From contig NZ_OVCN01000001.1 in the NCBI RefSeq assembly GCF_900406815.1, forward strand, positions 186,001-250,000: a DNA stretch of 64,000 nucleotides, given 5' to 3'. Origin of the DNA: Acinetobacter haemolyticus. Lineage in GTDB: Bacteria > Pseudomonadota > Gammaproteobacteria > Pseudomonadales > Moraxellaceae. The position numbers and the translations under genes are program-made. Shown here one piece after another: positions 17,252-26,574 of the stretch. Position 1 is the stretch's first letter. The number at the start of each line of letters is the position of its first letter. The notes beneath the pieces were generated by a model. That model made no database searches. It was not told the DNA's origin and saw only the letters and a list, made by a program, of their open reading frames with translations.

Positions 17252-18811
17252 TCATCGACGGGATTTGAATGAAACATCGACTTTACGTGGACGATAGACC
17301 CAACCTATGATCAATAGAAGTAATGAGAAGATGAGAATTGGATAATCACTTAAACGGCTATACAGGGTTTGTCCTTGCATAGCGGGTAATTCTCCACGTA
17401 ATACCGCTTCTTCATCAATAGGGGCCTGTTTGACGATATGTCCATGATGATCGATAAATGCTGTCACACCTGTATTGGTTGCACGAATAAACCAACGGCC
17501 ATTTTCTTTGGCACGCATTTGAACCATTTGTAAATGTTGCCAAGGGCCTGCTGTACCTGTAAACCATGCATCATTAGAAACCGTAATGAGGAAGTCACTA
17601 TTGAGTGCATTCCGACGGGTTAGATTTGGATAGGCAACTTCATAGCAAATTGCAGCTGCTAAAGCATGTCCTTTAACCATTAGGGGCTTTTGATTGGCTT
17701 CGCCACGAGAAAATCCTGCCATACTGACATCATTTTGCATGGCTGGCAGCACCCACTTCAACATTCCTGATAGTGGAATGTATTCGCCAAAAGGAACTAA
17801 ACGCTGTTTCTTGTATAAGCCAGAAGAATCACTACCTGAAGCCATAATACTGTTGTAGTACATTGGCTCACCCGCTTGTTGCGATTGGGGAATATCCCAA
17901 TACGGAATTCCTGTGACCCAAGCCGTGTCAGTCTTTTTGGCCTGAACACCCATGGCTTTTAGAAACTCAGGAATATCAGTTTGGAACAAAGGAATCGAGG
18001 ATTCTGGCCAAACAATGAGGTCTTGTCCCCATTCTGTGCGTGATAAATTGGCATAAATCTCGAGGGTCTTAATTTGATATTCAGTCAACCATTTAAGATC
18101 TTGAGGAATATTGCCTTGAAGCAAAGAAACCTTGAGAGGTTTTTCATCTTTAGGCTGCACAAATTGAATAAGCCCTGCTCCCCATGCACCTATTAATAAG
18201 AGTGCAGACGGAATTGCCCAGAACCAACGACGATTCAAAATCTCTACGAGTGCGCAAGCAAGTACAATCACTACAAAGGAGACGGCATAGATACCAAATA
18301 AAGGGGCATAGCCATCTAGGAAGCGTTCAGTGAAGGCGTAACCTGCAAATAACCACGGAAAACCAGTAAATACCCAAGTTTTGGTCCATTCAAATAAAAC
18401 CCAGAGTGGCGCAAAAGTGAGTGGTGTTTCTGGGAAGAAACGACGATATATCCATGTTTGTAAGGCAGTGAACAGTCCCATTACCAATGCCATGATAGTG
18501 ATCATTAAGACACTGAGAACCGCATTGGTGTCGCCGTAGACATGTATTGAAGTATAGAGCCAAAACGCTCCTACAAACCATAAACCAAAACCATATGCCC
18601 AACCTAATATGAAGGCTTGTTTTGGATTACGCTGTCTCAAGGTGGCATATAACAATGCAGGCGATAAAATCGCAAGCCACCAGAAATAATAGGGTGCAAG
18701 TGCCAAACTAAAGATTGCACCAGAAACAAGTGCAATTAATAGGGGAATAATAAATGGTAGCTGTTTTTGATTGTTGGCAGGGCTTAACAGCTTGTCAAAG
18801 AAGTTTCTCAT
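17252..18811 (-). CDS. lnt: Apolipoprotein N-acyltransferase
   Basis: A 519-residue inner-membrane enzyme that adds the third acyl chain to lipoproteins. About six N-terminal transmembrane segments (to about residue 215) are followed by a nitrilase-like periplasmic domain. Catalytic residues are visible: Glu in VWPESS (about 270), Lys in LYKKQRLVPFGEY (about 335) and Cys in AAAICYEVAYP (about 389). A final transmembrane helix sits near the C-terminus. Its start overlaps the corC stop by four bases, so the two are co-transcribed. Confidence 0.96.
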   Translation of the reverse strand: MRNFFDKLLSPANNQKQLPFIIPLLIALVSGAIFSLALAPYYFWWLAILSPALLYATLRQRNPKQAFILGWAYGFGLWFVGAFWLYTSIHVYGDTNAVLSVLMITIMALVMGLFTALQTWIYRRFFPETPLTFAPLWVLFEWTKTWVFTGFPWLFAGYAFTERFLDGYAPLFGIYAVSFVVIVLACALVEILNRRWFWAIPSALLLIGAWGAGLIQFVQPKDEKPLKVSLLQGNIPQDLKWLTEYQIKTLEIYANLSRTEWGQDLIVWPESSIPLFQTDIPEFLKAMGVQAKKTDTAWVTGIPYWDIPQSQQAGEPMYYNSIMASGSDSSGLYKKQRLVPFGEYIPLSGMLKWVLPAMQNDVSMAGFSRGEANQKPLMVKGHALAAAICYEVAYPNLTRRNALNSDFLITVSNDAWFTGTAGPWQHLQMVQMRAKENGRWFIRATNTGVTAFIDHHGHIVKQAPIDEEAVLRGELPAMQGQTLYSRLSDYPILIFSLLLLIIGWVYRPRKVDVSFKSRR

Positions 18812-19647
18812 TGACGGACTGCTCGGATCAGGTGAATCGTACGCGCATCAGCTTCAATAATGGTAAATTGCCATGTTCCAAGTTCAATAGTTTGACCTTG
18901 TAAATCACTGACGAGACCAATTTCTTGCAGTAATAATCCGCCCATGGTTTCGACTTCATCATCAGAAAAGTCTGCATTGAGCACTGTATTAAAATGCTCA
19001 ATTGGAGTTAAGGCTTGCACAATCCATGTATTCGATGTAGTTGGATCATTATCTGGAACGATAAATAATGCTTCTTCATCCGCAATGTCATGTTCGTCTT
19101 CAATTTCTCCAACAATTTCTTCGAGAATGTCTTCAAGCGTAACTAAACCAGATGTTGAGCCATACTCATCAATGACGATGGCGATATGCGTTTGCGTATT
19201 TTTAAGCATACGCAAGACCTGATCGGAACGTGCGCTCTCTGGCACAAATAAAGGTTGTCGCATTAAAGCGCGAATATCAACGTTGACATTACGATCTGTT
19301 AAAAATGGTAAAAGATCCTTGGCTAACAGAATTCCGACAACATTATCGCCTTGTTCTGATGAAAACACAGGAAAGCGTGAATGTGCTGAGTCGATAAGAA
19401 CATCTAAGATATCAAGTAAATGGTCATCTTCCTGTAAGCTAATTATCGCTGTACGTGGCGTCATGACTTCTCGAATCTTTGTTGCTGGCAGATCGAGAAC
19501 ACCCTCAAGCATAGCAACAGTATCTGGCTCTAAAAAGCGACGGGAGTCTTGAACTAACTTGAGTAATTCATCGCGGGTTTCGGGTGCGGTTCCTAACCAT
19601 TTTCTTAAGCCACGCATACCCCACGACGGACTGGATTCCTCGATCAT
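18808..19647 (-). CDS. corC: CorC/YbeX-type CBS-domain protein
   Basis: A 279-residue cytoplasmic protein with two tandem CBS domains (about residues 55-190; PRTAIISL...SRFPVF and FVPESARSDQVLRML...IVIDEYGSTSGLVTLEDILEE) and a C-terminal CorC_HlyC domain with DFSDDEVETMGGLL. In enterobacteria CorC/YbeX is linked to magnesium and cobalt efflux and to ribosome homeostasis. It lies upstream of lnt with a 4-bp overlap, the conserved ybeX-lnt pair. AGGAAAG precedes the ATG. Confidence 0.94.
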   Translation of the reverse strand: MIEESSPSWGMRGLRKWLGTAPETRDELLKLVQDSRRFLEPDTVAMLEGVLDLPATKIREVMTPRTAIISLQEDDHLLDILDVLIDSAHSRFPVFSSEQGDNVVGILLAKDLLPFLTDRNVNVDIRALMRQPLFVPESARSDQVLRMLKNTQTHIAIVIDEYGSTSGLVTLEDILEEIVGEIEDEHDIADEEALFIVPDNDPTTSNTWIVQALTPIEHFNTVLNADFSDDEVETMGGLLLQEIGLVSDLQGQTIELGTWQFTIIEADARTIHLIRAVRQ

Positions 19648-19822
19648 GATCTTTCCTAAAGACTCTCTATATCAATTAGATGATTTTCATCATACCGAAG
19701 ATAAAGCAGATATGCATCAATAAAACGATGCAAGAAATGTACAGTTTTTCAAAAAACTGATGATGATTTTTAGAAGCCTACTTTATGCTAAAATGTGAAT
19801 GTGAAAATATTTGAGCTTTATC

Positions 19823-20080
19823 ATGTCTGAACAAGCAAAACTTCCCACAGTACAGCTAAATACCAGAGGTCTGCGTTGTCCTGAGCCTGTGATGATGTTA
19901 CATCAAGCAATCCGTCGCGCTAAGTCAGGTGATATTGTTGAGGTGTTTGCAACTGATCCTTCCACCTCATGGGATATTCCAAAATTTTGTATGCATCTTG
20001 GGCATGAATTATTACTCAAAGAAGAGAGTTTGGATGAAAACAGCAATACTGAATATCGTTATTTGGTGCAGAAAGGCTAA
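19823..20080 (+). CDS. tusA: TusA-family sulfurtransferase
   Basis: An 85-residue sulfur carrier. The family signature RGLRCPEPVMML carries the reactive cysteine (CPxP). A central ATDPSTSWDIPKFC segment matches the TusA fold, and the C-terminus is a short beta-strand. In E. coli TusA passes sulfur from IscS toward 2-thiouridine in tRNA and other acceptors. The open frame begins at a TTG (19811), but ATG 19823 is the likely start. It is a single gene with its own terminator. Confidence 0.9.
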   Translation: MSEQAKLPTVQLNTRGLRCPEPVMMLHQAIRRAKSGDIVEVFATDPSTSWDIPKFCMHLGHELLLKEESLDENSNTEYRYLVQKG

Positions 20081-20113
20081 GTATCTCTTTTATTTTCAAA
20101 AGAATATATAAAA

Positions 20114-20140
20114 ATCCGAGCTGTTCAGCTCGGATTTTTT
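20114..20140 (+). terminator. tusA terminator
   Basis: ATCCGAGCTG (20114-20123) pairs perfectly with CAGCTCGGAT (20126-20135), followed by a T run. Confidence 0.92.
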
Positions 20141-20202
20141 ATAAAGTCTTTACATATTCGGGTATGAGAAGCGACTAAAGCTTCGCAAGGACTACCTGAA
20201 TA

Positions 20203-21915
20203 TTACATATTCGGGTAGTTAGGACCACCGCCACCTTCAGGCGTTACCCAAGTGATGTTCTGTGAAGGGTCTTTGATGTCACAAGTCTTACAGTGAACAC
20301 AGTTCGCTGCGTTGATTTGGAAACGCTTCGAGCCGTCATCATTTTCCATGACTTCATAAACACCCGCAGGGCAGTAACGTTGTGCAGGCTCATCCCACTT
20401 CGGTAAGTTGACCTGAATTGGCGTTTCAGGATTAGTTAACTTTAAGTGAGCTGGCTGATTCTCTTCATGTACTGTATTTGATACGAATACTGAAGACAAA
20501 CGGTCAAACGTTAACTTACCATCTGGTTTTGGATAGTTTGGTTTGAAGGTTGCTGAATCTACAGTTTTAAGCACAGCAAAGTCTTGTTTCAAATCATGCA
20601 ATGTAAATGGCACTTTAAAGATGTTTTGATCGATAAAGTTAAATGCACCACCAATCCACGTACCAAATTTATGCATTGCAGGACCGAAGTTACGAGCTTT
20701 ATATAACTCTTCTTTTAACCAAGAATTGTTATATTTTTCTGTATAAGCAACCAACTCTTTTTCGAAGTGGTCGTCACCTTCAGTAACGCGTGCAATCGCA
20801 AGGTCACCACCTTTTGCAACACCCGCAGCGATCGCTTCAAACACAGCCTCGCCACATAGCATGCCTGACTTCATTGCGGTGTGAGAGCCTTTGATTTTTG
20901 AGAAGTTCAAGAAACCAGCATCATCACCGATCAAGCAGCCGCCTGGGAACGTGAGCTTAGGTAAAGAATTGAAACCGCCTTTCACTACCGCACGCGCGCC
21001 GTAAGAAATACGCTTACCACCCTCTAGGAATTGCTTAATCGTTGGGTGTGTTTTCCAACGTTGCATTTCCATGAATGGATACATGTGAGGGTTTTCGTAA
21101 GATAAGTCTACGATCATACCCAAAGTCACTTGGTTGTTTTCAGCGTGATATAACCACCAACCACCTGCAGAACCTGTTTCAGACAACGGCCAGCCAGCAC
21201 CATGCATCACAAGACCTGGTTTGTGTTTCGATGGATCGATTTCCCAAAGTTCTTTAATCCCGATACCGTAGTGTTGTGGATCAGCATCACGGTCAAGTGC
21301 AAAACCAGCAATCAAGCGTTTACCTAGGTGTCCGCGGCAACCCTCTGCAAATAAAGTATATTTGGCATGCAATTCATAGCCTGGTGCAAAGTTATGCGTT
21401 GGTTGACCATCTTTGCCGATACCCATATCACCAGTTTGAATCCCTTTTACAGTACCATCTTCATGGTAAAGAATTTCTGATGCAGCAAAGCCAGGGAAGA
21501 TCGATACTTCTAATTCTTCTGCTTTTTGACCTAACCAGCGAACCACGTTACCTAATGAGATAACATAGTTGCCTTCGTTATGCATTGATTTTGGTACCAT
21601 CCAATACGGCATTTTTTGTGCTTTTGTATCAGACAATAAGAAATAAGTTTCGTCTTCAGTAACAGGTACATTGAGCGGCGCACCTTCTTCTTTCCAATTC
21701 GGAAAGAGTTCATTCATGGCACGTGGTTCAAGTACAGCACCAGATAGGATATGCGCACCTACTTCAGAGCCTTTTTCAACAACACACACAGAAAGGTCAG
21801 GTAGGTTGTTTTCAATCGCTAGTTGACGAATTTTAATCGCAGCAGATAAACCCGCAGGTCCTGCGCCTACGATCACTACGTCAAACTCCATCGCTTCACG
21901 TTCGATGTGTTCCAT
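20203..21915 (-). CDS. Electron transfer flavoprotein-ubiquinone oxidoreductase
   Basis: A 570-residue membrane-associated flavoprotein that passes electrons from ETF (acyl-CoA and other dehydrogenations) to ubiquinone. FAD binding is shown by VVIVGAGPAGLSAAI near the N-terminus. The C-terminal [4Fe-4S] region carries RYCPAGVYEV and NCVHCKTCDIKDP. The open frame extends 28 codons farther, but ATG 21915 has GAGGAG upstream and gives the length known for the family. It is a single leftward gene. The ETF alpha/beta genes are not in the window. Confidence 0.96.
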   Translation of the reverse strand: MEHIEREAMEFDVVIVGAGPAGLSAAIKIRQLAIENNLPDLSVCVVEKGSEVGAHILSGAVLEPRAMNELFPNWKEEGAPLNVPVTEDETYFLLSDTKAQKMPYWMVPKSMHNEGNYVISLGNVVRWLGQKAEELEVSIFPGFAASEILYHEDGTVKGIQTGDMGIGKDGQPTHNFAPGYELHAKYTLFAEGCRGHLGKRLIAGFALDRDADPQHYGIGIKELWEIDPSKHKPGLVMHGAGWPLSETGSAGGWWLYHAENNQVTLGMIVDLSYENPHMYPFMEMQRWKTHPTIKQFLEGGKRISYGARAVVKGGFNSLPKLTFPGGCLIGDDAGFLNFSKIKGSHTAMKSGMLCGEAVFEAIAAGVAKGGDLAIARVTEGDDHFEKELVAYTEKYNNSWLKEELYKARNFGPAMHKFGTWIGGAFNFIDQNIFKVPFTLHDLKQDFAVLKTVDSATFKPNYPKPDGKLTFDRLSSVFVSNTVHEENQPAHLKLTNPETPIQVNLPKWDEPAQRYCPAGVYEVMENDDGSKRFQINAANCVHCKTCDIKDPSQNITWVTPEGGGGPNYPNM

Positions 21916-22102
21916 GTAGGACTCCTCATATTTTATAGGGTGGCAACCGTAATGATTTAATTCGGTGCTGCCATGAGTATTCTCAATTACCAAACACAAA
22001 TGCGACTAGTGTGCTTGCAAGTATTTGGGATAGTATAGTTTTAAACCTTGATCCCGCCAATTGGCTGAGCGGTCATATTTTCTCGTCAGCAAGGCATAAA
22101 CT

Positions 22103-22714
22103 ATGATAAATGAAAATGATTCTTCACAGAATACAGGAAAAATCGTGTTTTCTGATGATAAAAACTTAATGAACATTGCACAATACTTAAAAGATGTACA
22201 GCAAAGTCACAAAAGGTCAATTCCGCCTTTAGAGCAGTGGCATCCAAAGCATTGTGGCAAAATGGATTTAAAGATAAAAGCCAACGGTGAGTGGTGGCAC
22301 GAAGGTCAATTGATTAAGCGACAGGCATTACTCGACCTATTTAGTAAAGTTCTCTGGAAGGAAGATGGAAAATTTTATTTAAAAACACCTGTTGAACAGA
22401 TTGAAATTGAAGTTGAAGACGAACCACTTTTAATTAACCAAGCTGATCAGGTCGAGATTGAAGGAAAAACTTATTTACAACTCACCACAACCAATCAAGA
22501 TGTAGTGATTGTAGATGAACAGCATCCTATTTTTATGCGCGAATTTGCGGGCGAGTTGCGCCCTTATGTGCATGTACGATTTGGAATGAATGCATTAATT
22601 CAACGGCAAAGTTTTTATCACCTCGTTAACTATGGCAACTTGTCTGAAAATCAACAAGGTGACACGGTTTTAACATTAAAAAGTGGTGATTTGGTCTTGC
22701 ATTTAAGCACCTGA
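22103..22714 (+). CDS. DUF1285 family protein
   Basis: A 203-residue soluble protein matching DUF1285 as I recall it: PPLEQWHPKHCGKMDLKIKA, then a G.WWHEG segment, ALLDLFSKVLWKEDG.FYLKTPVEQIEIEVED in the middle and a beta-rich C-terminus. The function of the family is not established. It is divergent from the ETF dehydrogenase gene, with a 187-bp shared upstream region. It precedes murI by about 40 bp on the same strand, so the two may be co-transcribed. Confidence 0.8.
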   Translation: MINENDSSQNTGKIVFSDDKNLMNIAQYLKDVQQSHKRSIPPLEQWHPKHCGKMDLKIKANGEWWHEGQLIKRQALLDLFSKVLWKEDGKFYLKTPVEQIEIEVEDEPLLINQADQVEIEGKTYLQLTTTNQDVVIVDEQHPIFMREFAGELRPYVHVRFGMNALIQRQSFYHLVNYGNLSENQQGDTVLTLKSGDLVLHLST

Positions 22715-22755
22715 GGTTTAAGCTTGAAAGAGCAAATAAACCAATATTCGTGTAT

Positions 22756-23637
22756 ATGACAGCAGTGCAATTTTTAGCTCAATTACTTGACCCTATGCCT
22801 CAAGCATCCGCAGATGCGCCGATTGGTATTTTTGATTCAGGGATTGGAGGATTGTCAATAGCACAAGAAATTGCTCTGCATTTACCCCATGAGCGTATTG
22901 TTTATTATGCGGATACGGCACATGTACCCTATGGTGCACGTTCAGATCAAGAAATTCGTATGCTAACAGCACAGGCGGTCGAGTGGCTTTATCGCCGAGG
23001 ATGTAAGATTGCTGTGGTGGCATGTAATACGGCATCTGCATTTAGTCTTGACTATTTACGTGAACATTATGGTGAGCGCTTTCCAATTATTGGATTAGTT
23101 CCCGCCTTGAAACCGGCTGTGATTCAGACACAAACGAAGGTTGTTGCAGTATTGGCTACGCCTGCGACTTTTCGTGGGCAGTTGATTAAAGATGTTATGT
23201 TAAATTTTGCTGAACCAGCAGGAGTAAAAGTACTGACGGTCACCAGTTTGGCGTTGGTACCTTTTGTTGAAGCTGGGGAGCAAATGAGTGAGGCATGTAC
23301 AGCCGTATTACGAGAGATACTTCAACCTGTCATAGATCAAGGCGCTGATTTTTTAGTTCTTGGTTGTACACATTATCCATTTCTCAAACCCGCAATTCGT
23401 CAGGTTTTTGATGAAAATTTAAAGTTAATTGATTCTGGACAAGCAGTTGCGAGACAAACAGCGTATATTTTGATTAAAAATGGGTTATTATCTGACAAAA
23501 TACGTCATGATATTTCTCGTATTGAATGTTTTGTCAGTGGTAATAATGCTGCGTTACTAAAGCCTGTACTTCAGCACCTTATACCCAAACAACTAACATG
23601 GACGATTCATAATTTGGGCGATGAATTACGTGCATAA
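22756..23637 (+). CDS. murI: Glutamate racemase
   Basis: A 293-residue cofactor-independent racemase supplying D-glutamate for peptidoglycan. Both catalytic cysteine motifs are present: ACNTAS in the N-terminal half and LGCTHYPF in the C-terminal half, plus the N-terminal IGIFDSGIGGLS and ADTAHVPYG. The ATG at 22756 is chosen; the in-frame GTG 22750 and ATG 22795 are alternatives, and none has a good Shine-Dalgarno. A weak hairpin (AACCC/GGGTT at 23651-23677, then TTTT) follows the stop. Confidence 0.95.
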   Translation: MTAVQFLAQLLDPMPQASADAPIGIFDSGIGGLSIAQEIALHLPHERIVYYADTAHVPYGARSDQEIRMLTAQAVEWLYRRGCKIAVVACNTASAFSLDYLREHYGERFPIIGLVPALKPAVIQTQTKVVAVLATPATFRGQLIKDVMLNFAEPAGVKVLTVTSLALVPFVEAGEQMSEACTAVLREILQPVIDQGADFLVLGCTHYPFLKPAIRQVFDENLKLIDSGQAVARQTAYILIKNGLLSDKIRHDISRIECFVSGNNAALLKPVLQHLIPKQLTWTIHNLGDELRA

Positions 23638-23740
23638 ACGTAATCAATCGAACCCTATTTCATAGTTTATCGGGGTTGTCTTTTAATAAAAATCAAGATT
23701 AGAACTTGATGTTATTGATAAATAAATTGGGGCTTCGCCT

Positions 23741-24769
23741 ATGCAAGATACTCGTTATCAAGTCTTTATTTCCACCTCTGGTAATGAAATGCAACCAGAG
23801 AGAGCGGTTTTAGCACAAACTTTGGTGGGTATGGGCTTCTTCTCGTGGGGTTTGGAACAACGTACGCCATTAAGTACATCGATTGCGCGTCGTCAGATTG
23901 ATGATTGTGATTATGTTGTCATTTTATTGGGGAGTCAGTACGGCGAGCAATCTGTTTCAGGTGTCGGTTATATGCATTTGGAATATATTTATGCAATGAC
24001 CAAACAAAAACCCGTAATTGTATTTATGCATGAAGACCCAGAGTCTCGTGAAGCCAAACTCCATGATCATAAAACTGAACTGAAAGAAAAATTCAAAGAG
24101 TTTAGAAAGCAGTTACAACACGAAGTTGATCAAGTTTTTTGTTATCGTAGCTTAAGAGATTTAGAACTCGCGGTTCGTTCAAGTATGCCGCAAATGTTAG
24201 AGCGTTATCCTGTAGTCGGTTGGGTACGTCCGCAAAATACCCAAGTATTACGTGATGAAATAGATAGCTTACGCGCTAAAGTTAAACAACTTGAAACAGA
24301 GTTGGGGAGTCGTGAGGCTGATCCACTCACCAGTTTGCCGAAAGTTTCAATGTATGAGCTCTATTCCTTTGAATATCGTATGCATGCTTATCAAGATGGT
24401 AATTTTAAAGAGATTAAGCCCCATCGGAAAATGACTTGGGCACAGTTACTGTATGTCCTTGGTTCAAATTTTGTGATTCCTACACCTGAAGAATATTTTT
24501 CCAAACGTATGAATGAATATTTGAATGAAACAGGTTTGGAGGATGCACGCAAGGAAATGCCAAGAGCACACGCGGTGTCACGCGCACAAGTCAATATTCG
24601 AGCTTTGCATGAGATCAAATTGCAAATGCGTCAAAATGAGTGGATCATGCCGACAGGTCGTGATGATCGTCAACGTATGCTATGGCAATTAACTGCTAAA
24701 GGTCAGAAGCTTTTAGAAAGTAATGTCTTGGATAGCCATCGAGTTTTTCAGTTTAAGACGATGCATTAA
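23741..24769 (+). CDS. DUF4062 domain protein
   Basis: A 342-residue soluble protein. The N-terminal ~95 residues resemble DUF4062: YQVFISTSGNEMQPERAVL, GMGFFSWGLEQ, then SIARRQIDDCDYVVILLGSQYG and YMHLEYIYAM, a TIR/nucleoside-deoxyribosyltransferase-like layout. A coiled coil (about 165-190, VLRDEIDSLRAKVKQLETEL) links to a C-terminal alpha-helical domain. DUF4062 occurs in some NLR-type and defence-associated proteins as well as in stand-alone proteins. This one sits among housekeeping genes, so no defence role can be claimed. The function is unknown. Confidence 0.75.
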   Translation: MQDTRYQVFISTSGNEMQPERAVLAQTLVGMGFFSWGLEQRTPLSTSIARRQIDDCDYVVILLGSQYGEQSVSGVGYMHLEYIYAMTKQKPVIVFMHEDPESREAKLHDHKTELKEKFKEFRKQLQHEVDQVFCYRSLRDLELAVRSSMPQMLERYPVVGWVRPQNTQVLRDEIDSLRAKVKQLETELGSREADPLTSLPKVSMYELYSFEYRMHAYQDGNFKEIKPHRKMTWAQLLYVLGSNFVIPTPEEYFSKRMNEYLNETGLEDARKEMPRAHAVSRAQVNIRALHEIKLQMRQNEWIMPTGRDDRQRMLWQLTAKGQKLLESNVLDSHRVFQFKTMH

Positions 24770-24838
24770 TTCAATTTAAAAAAGGACGCGAAAACTGCTA
24801 AAGTAATTGAATAAATTCAGCTATAGCGGATGCGATCT

Positions 24839-25855
24839 ATGTCAGCGACACTAAAACCGAAAGTGACTGTGGTTCTGGCAAATCTAGGTACGCCAGATGA
24901 AGCAACTGCGCCAGCAGTACGTCGCTTCCTCAAGCAGTTTTTATCTGATACGCGTGTCATTGAAATTCCCAAATTGCTTTGGTGGATCATTCTAAATTTA
25001 TTTGTTTTGCCATTCCGCCCAGAACGAGTTGCAGAAGCCTATGCTTCAGTTTGGTCAAATGACTCCCCAATGCGTGAAATCGTACTTGAGCAAACGCGCT
25101 TAATCAAAAAACGTTTAGAAGATGAAAATCATCATTTTGATCTGACCGTTGTGCCTGCAATGACGTATGGGCAACCCAGCATATATGATGTTTTGTCCCA
25201 ACTTGAAAAATCACCACAAGAGCATGTGATTCTATTACCTTTGTTCCCACAATATTCTGCAACCTCGACAGCGCCGCTTTATGATGTCTTTGCTAAATGG
25301 ATTCCAAAGCAACGTCATTTGCCAGGCATCACCATTATGAAAGACTATCACCAACATCCGATGTTTATTCAGGCATTGGCAGATAGTGTGTTGAATTATC
25401 AATCTCAGCACGGTAAAGCTGAAAAGTTATTGATGTCTTTTCATGGGATTCCGCAGCCTTATGCAGATAAAGGTGACCCCTATGCGGATCGTTGTCGAGT
25501 GACGGCACGTTTAGTGGCAGAGGCGCTGCATTTGAATGAAGATGAGTGGGCAATTAGTTTCCAATCCCGCTTCGGTAAACAAGAATGGGTAAAACCATAT
25601 ACCGATGTACTGCTTGAACAATGGGGGAAAGCTGGCGTGAAATCTGTGCAGGTGTTGAGCCCTGCATTTTCAGCAGATTGTTTGGAAACGCTCGAAGAGT
25701 TGGCGATACAAAATAAAGAAATCTTTCAACATGCGGGTGGTGGTGATTATGCTTATATTCCTGCATTGAATACCGATCAAGCACATATAGATTTGCTTGC
25801 GAGTCTGGTTCAGGCTAATCTTGATGGCCTAACTCATACCTTAGCCCACCGTTAA
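24839..25855 (+). CDS. hemH: Ferrochelatase
   Basis: A 338-residue enzyme that inserts Fe2+ into protoporphyrin IX, the last step of heme synthesis. Conserved features are [20 protein letters not shown] at the N-terminus, [12 protein letters not shown], the catalytic-histidine motif [22 protein letters not shown] and [12 protein letters not shown] with the conserved glutamate. ATG 24839 is preferred to ATG 24830 because CGGA lies about 8 nt upstream. It is followed within 25 bp by a metallo-hydrolase gene in the same direction. Confidence 0.96.
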   Translation: MSATLKPKVTVVLANLGTPDEATAPAVRRFLKQFLSDTRVIEIPKLLWWIILNLFVLPFRPERVAEAYASVWSNDSPMREIVLEQTRLIKKRLEDENHHFDLTVVPAMTYGQPSIYDVLSQLEKSPQEHVILLPLFPQYSATSTAPLYDVFAKWIPKQRHLPGITIMKDYHQHPMFIQALADSVLNYQSQHGKAEKLLMSFHGIPQPYADKGDPYADRCRVTARLVAEALHLNEDEWAISFQSRFGKQEWVKPYTDVLLEQWGKAGVKSVQVLSPAFSADCLETLEELAIQNKEIFQHAGGGDYAYIPALNTDQAHIDLLASLVQANLDGLTHTLAHR

Positions 25856-25878
25856 CTGCGTTTTAGCCAGAGGTTTTT

Positions 25879-26523
25879 ATGCTGCAAGTCAAAATTGTTC
25901 CTGTTACTGCTTTCGCCCAAAATTGTTCCATCTTATGGGACAGTGAGACCAAAGAAGCAATTTTGATTGATGCGGGTGGGGATGCGGCTGTACTTAAAAA
26001 AGAAGTTGAAGATTTGGGCTTAAAGGTAAAAGCTTTGTGGCTCACGCATGGGCATCTTGACCATGCTGGTGCTGTGGGGGAGCTTGCTGAAACATGGAAA
26101 ATTCCAGTGATTGGTCCGCATAAAGAAGACCAGTTCTGGTTAGATATGATTCAAGAAGTCTCAGCACGTTATGGCTTTCCGATTCCACAACCTGTCAAAG
26201 TAAATCAGTGGTTAGAAGGTGGTGAAGTACTGAAACTGGGTGAAGATGAGTTTGAAGTACGTTTTGCACCCGGACATACGCCAGGTCATGTGATGTTCTA
26301 TAACAAGAAACATGGTTTACTTTGGACTGGTGATGTGTTGTTTAAAGGCTCCATCGGTCGTACTGATTTCCCAAGAGGAGATCACCAACAACTTTTAGAT
26401 TCGATTCAACGTGAGTGTTTTAGCTTACCTGATGAGACTCAATTTATTTCAGGTCATGGTCCAATCAGCACCATTGGATATGAAAAACAATTCAATCCTT
26501 TTGTTGCGAGTAAAGCTGGTTAA
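25879..26523 (+). CDS. YcbL-like metallo-beta-lactamase-fold hydrolase
   Basis: A 214-residue MBL-fold enzyme of the glyoxalase II / YcbL group. Metal ligands are in LTHGHLDHAGA, in APGHTPGHVMFY, in the bridging aspartate of WTGDVLFKGSIGRTDF and in a final SGHGP. YcbL-type enzymes are type II glyoxalases acting on S-lactoylglutathione or related thioesters. The substrate here is inferred. AGAGG precedes the start. It follows hemH closely and ends at the 26534-26566 hairpin. Confidence 0.9.
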   Translation: MLQVKIVPVTAFAQNCSILWDSETKEAILIDAGGDAAVLKKEVEDLGLKVKALWLTHGHLDHAGAVGELAETWKIPVIGPHKEDQFWLDMIQEVSARYGFPIPQPVKVNQWLEGGEVLKLGEDEFEVRFAPGHTPGHVMFYNKKHGLLWTGDVLFKGSIGRTDFPRGDHQQLLDSIQRECFSLPDETQFISGHGPISTIGYEKQFNPFVASKAG

Positions 26524-26533
26524 TGGGTTGAGT

Positions 26534-26566
26534 TATGCTTCTGTATCATCTCTATACAGAAGCATA
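26534..26566. terminator. Perfect 13-bp hairpin between convergent genes
   Basis: TATGCTTCTGTAT (26534-26546) and ATACAGAAGCATA (26554-26566) pair across 7 nt in the 51-bp gap between two convergent genes. The flanking T runs are short, so it is probably a bidirectional transcript end. Confidence 0.65.
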
Positions 26567-26574
26567 TTGTTCGA

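Noticed and set aside
23741..24769. Calling the DUF4062 gene a phage-defence system
   Set aside because: There is no partner effector, no mobile context and no island; the gene lies among housekeeping genes, so only an open question is justified.
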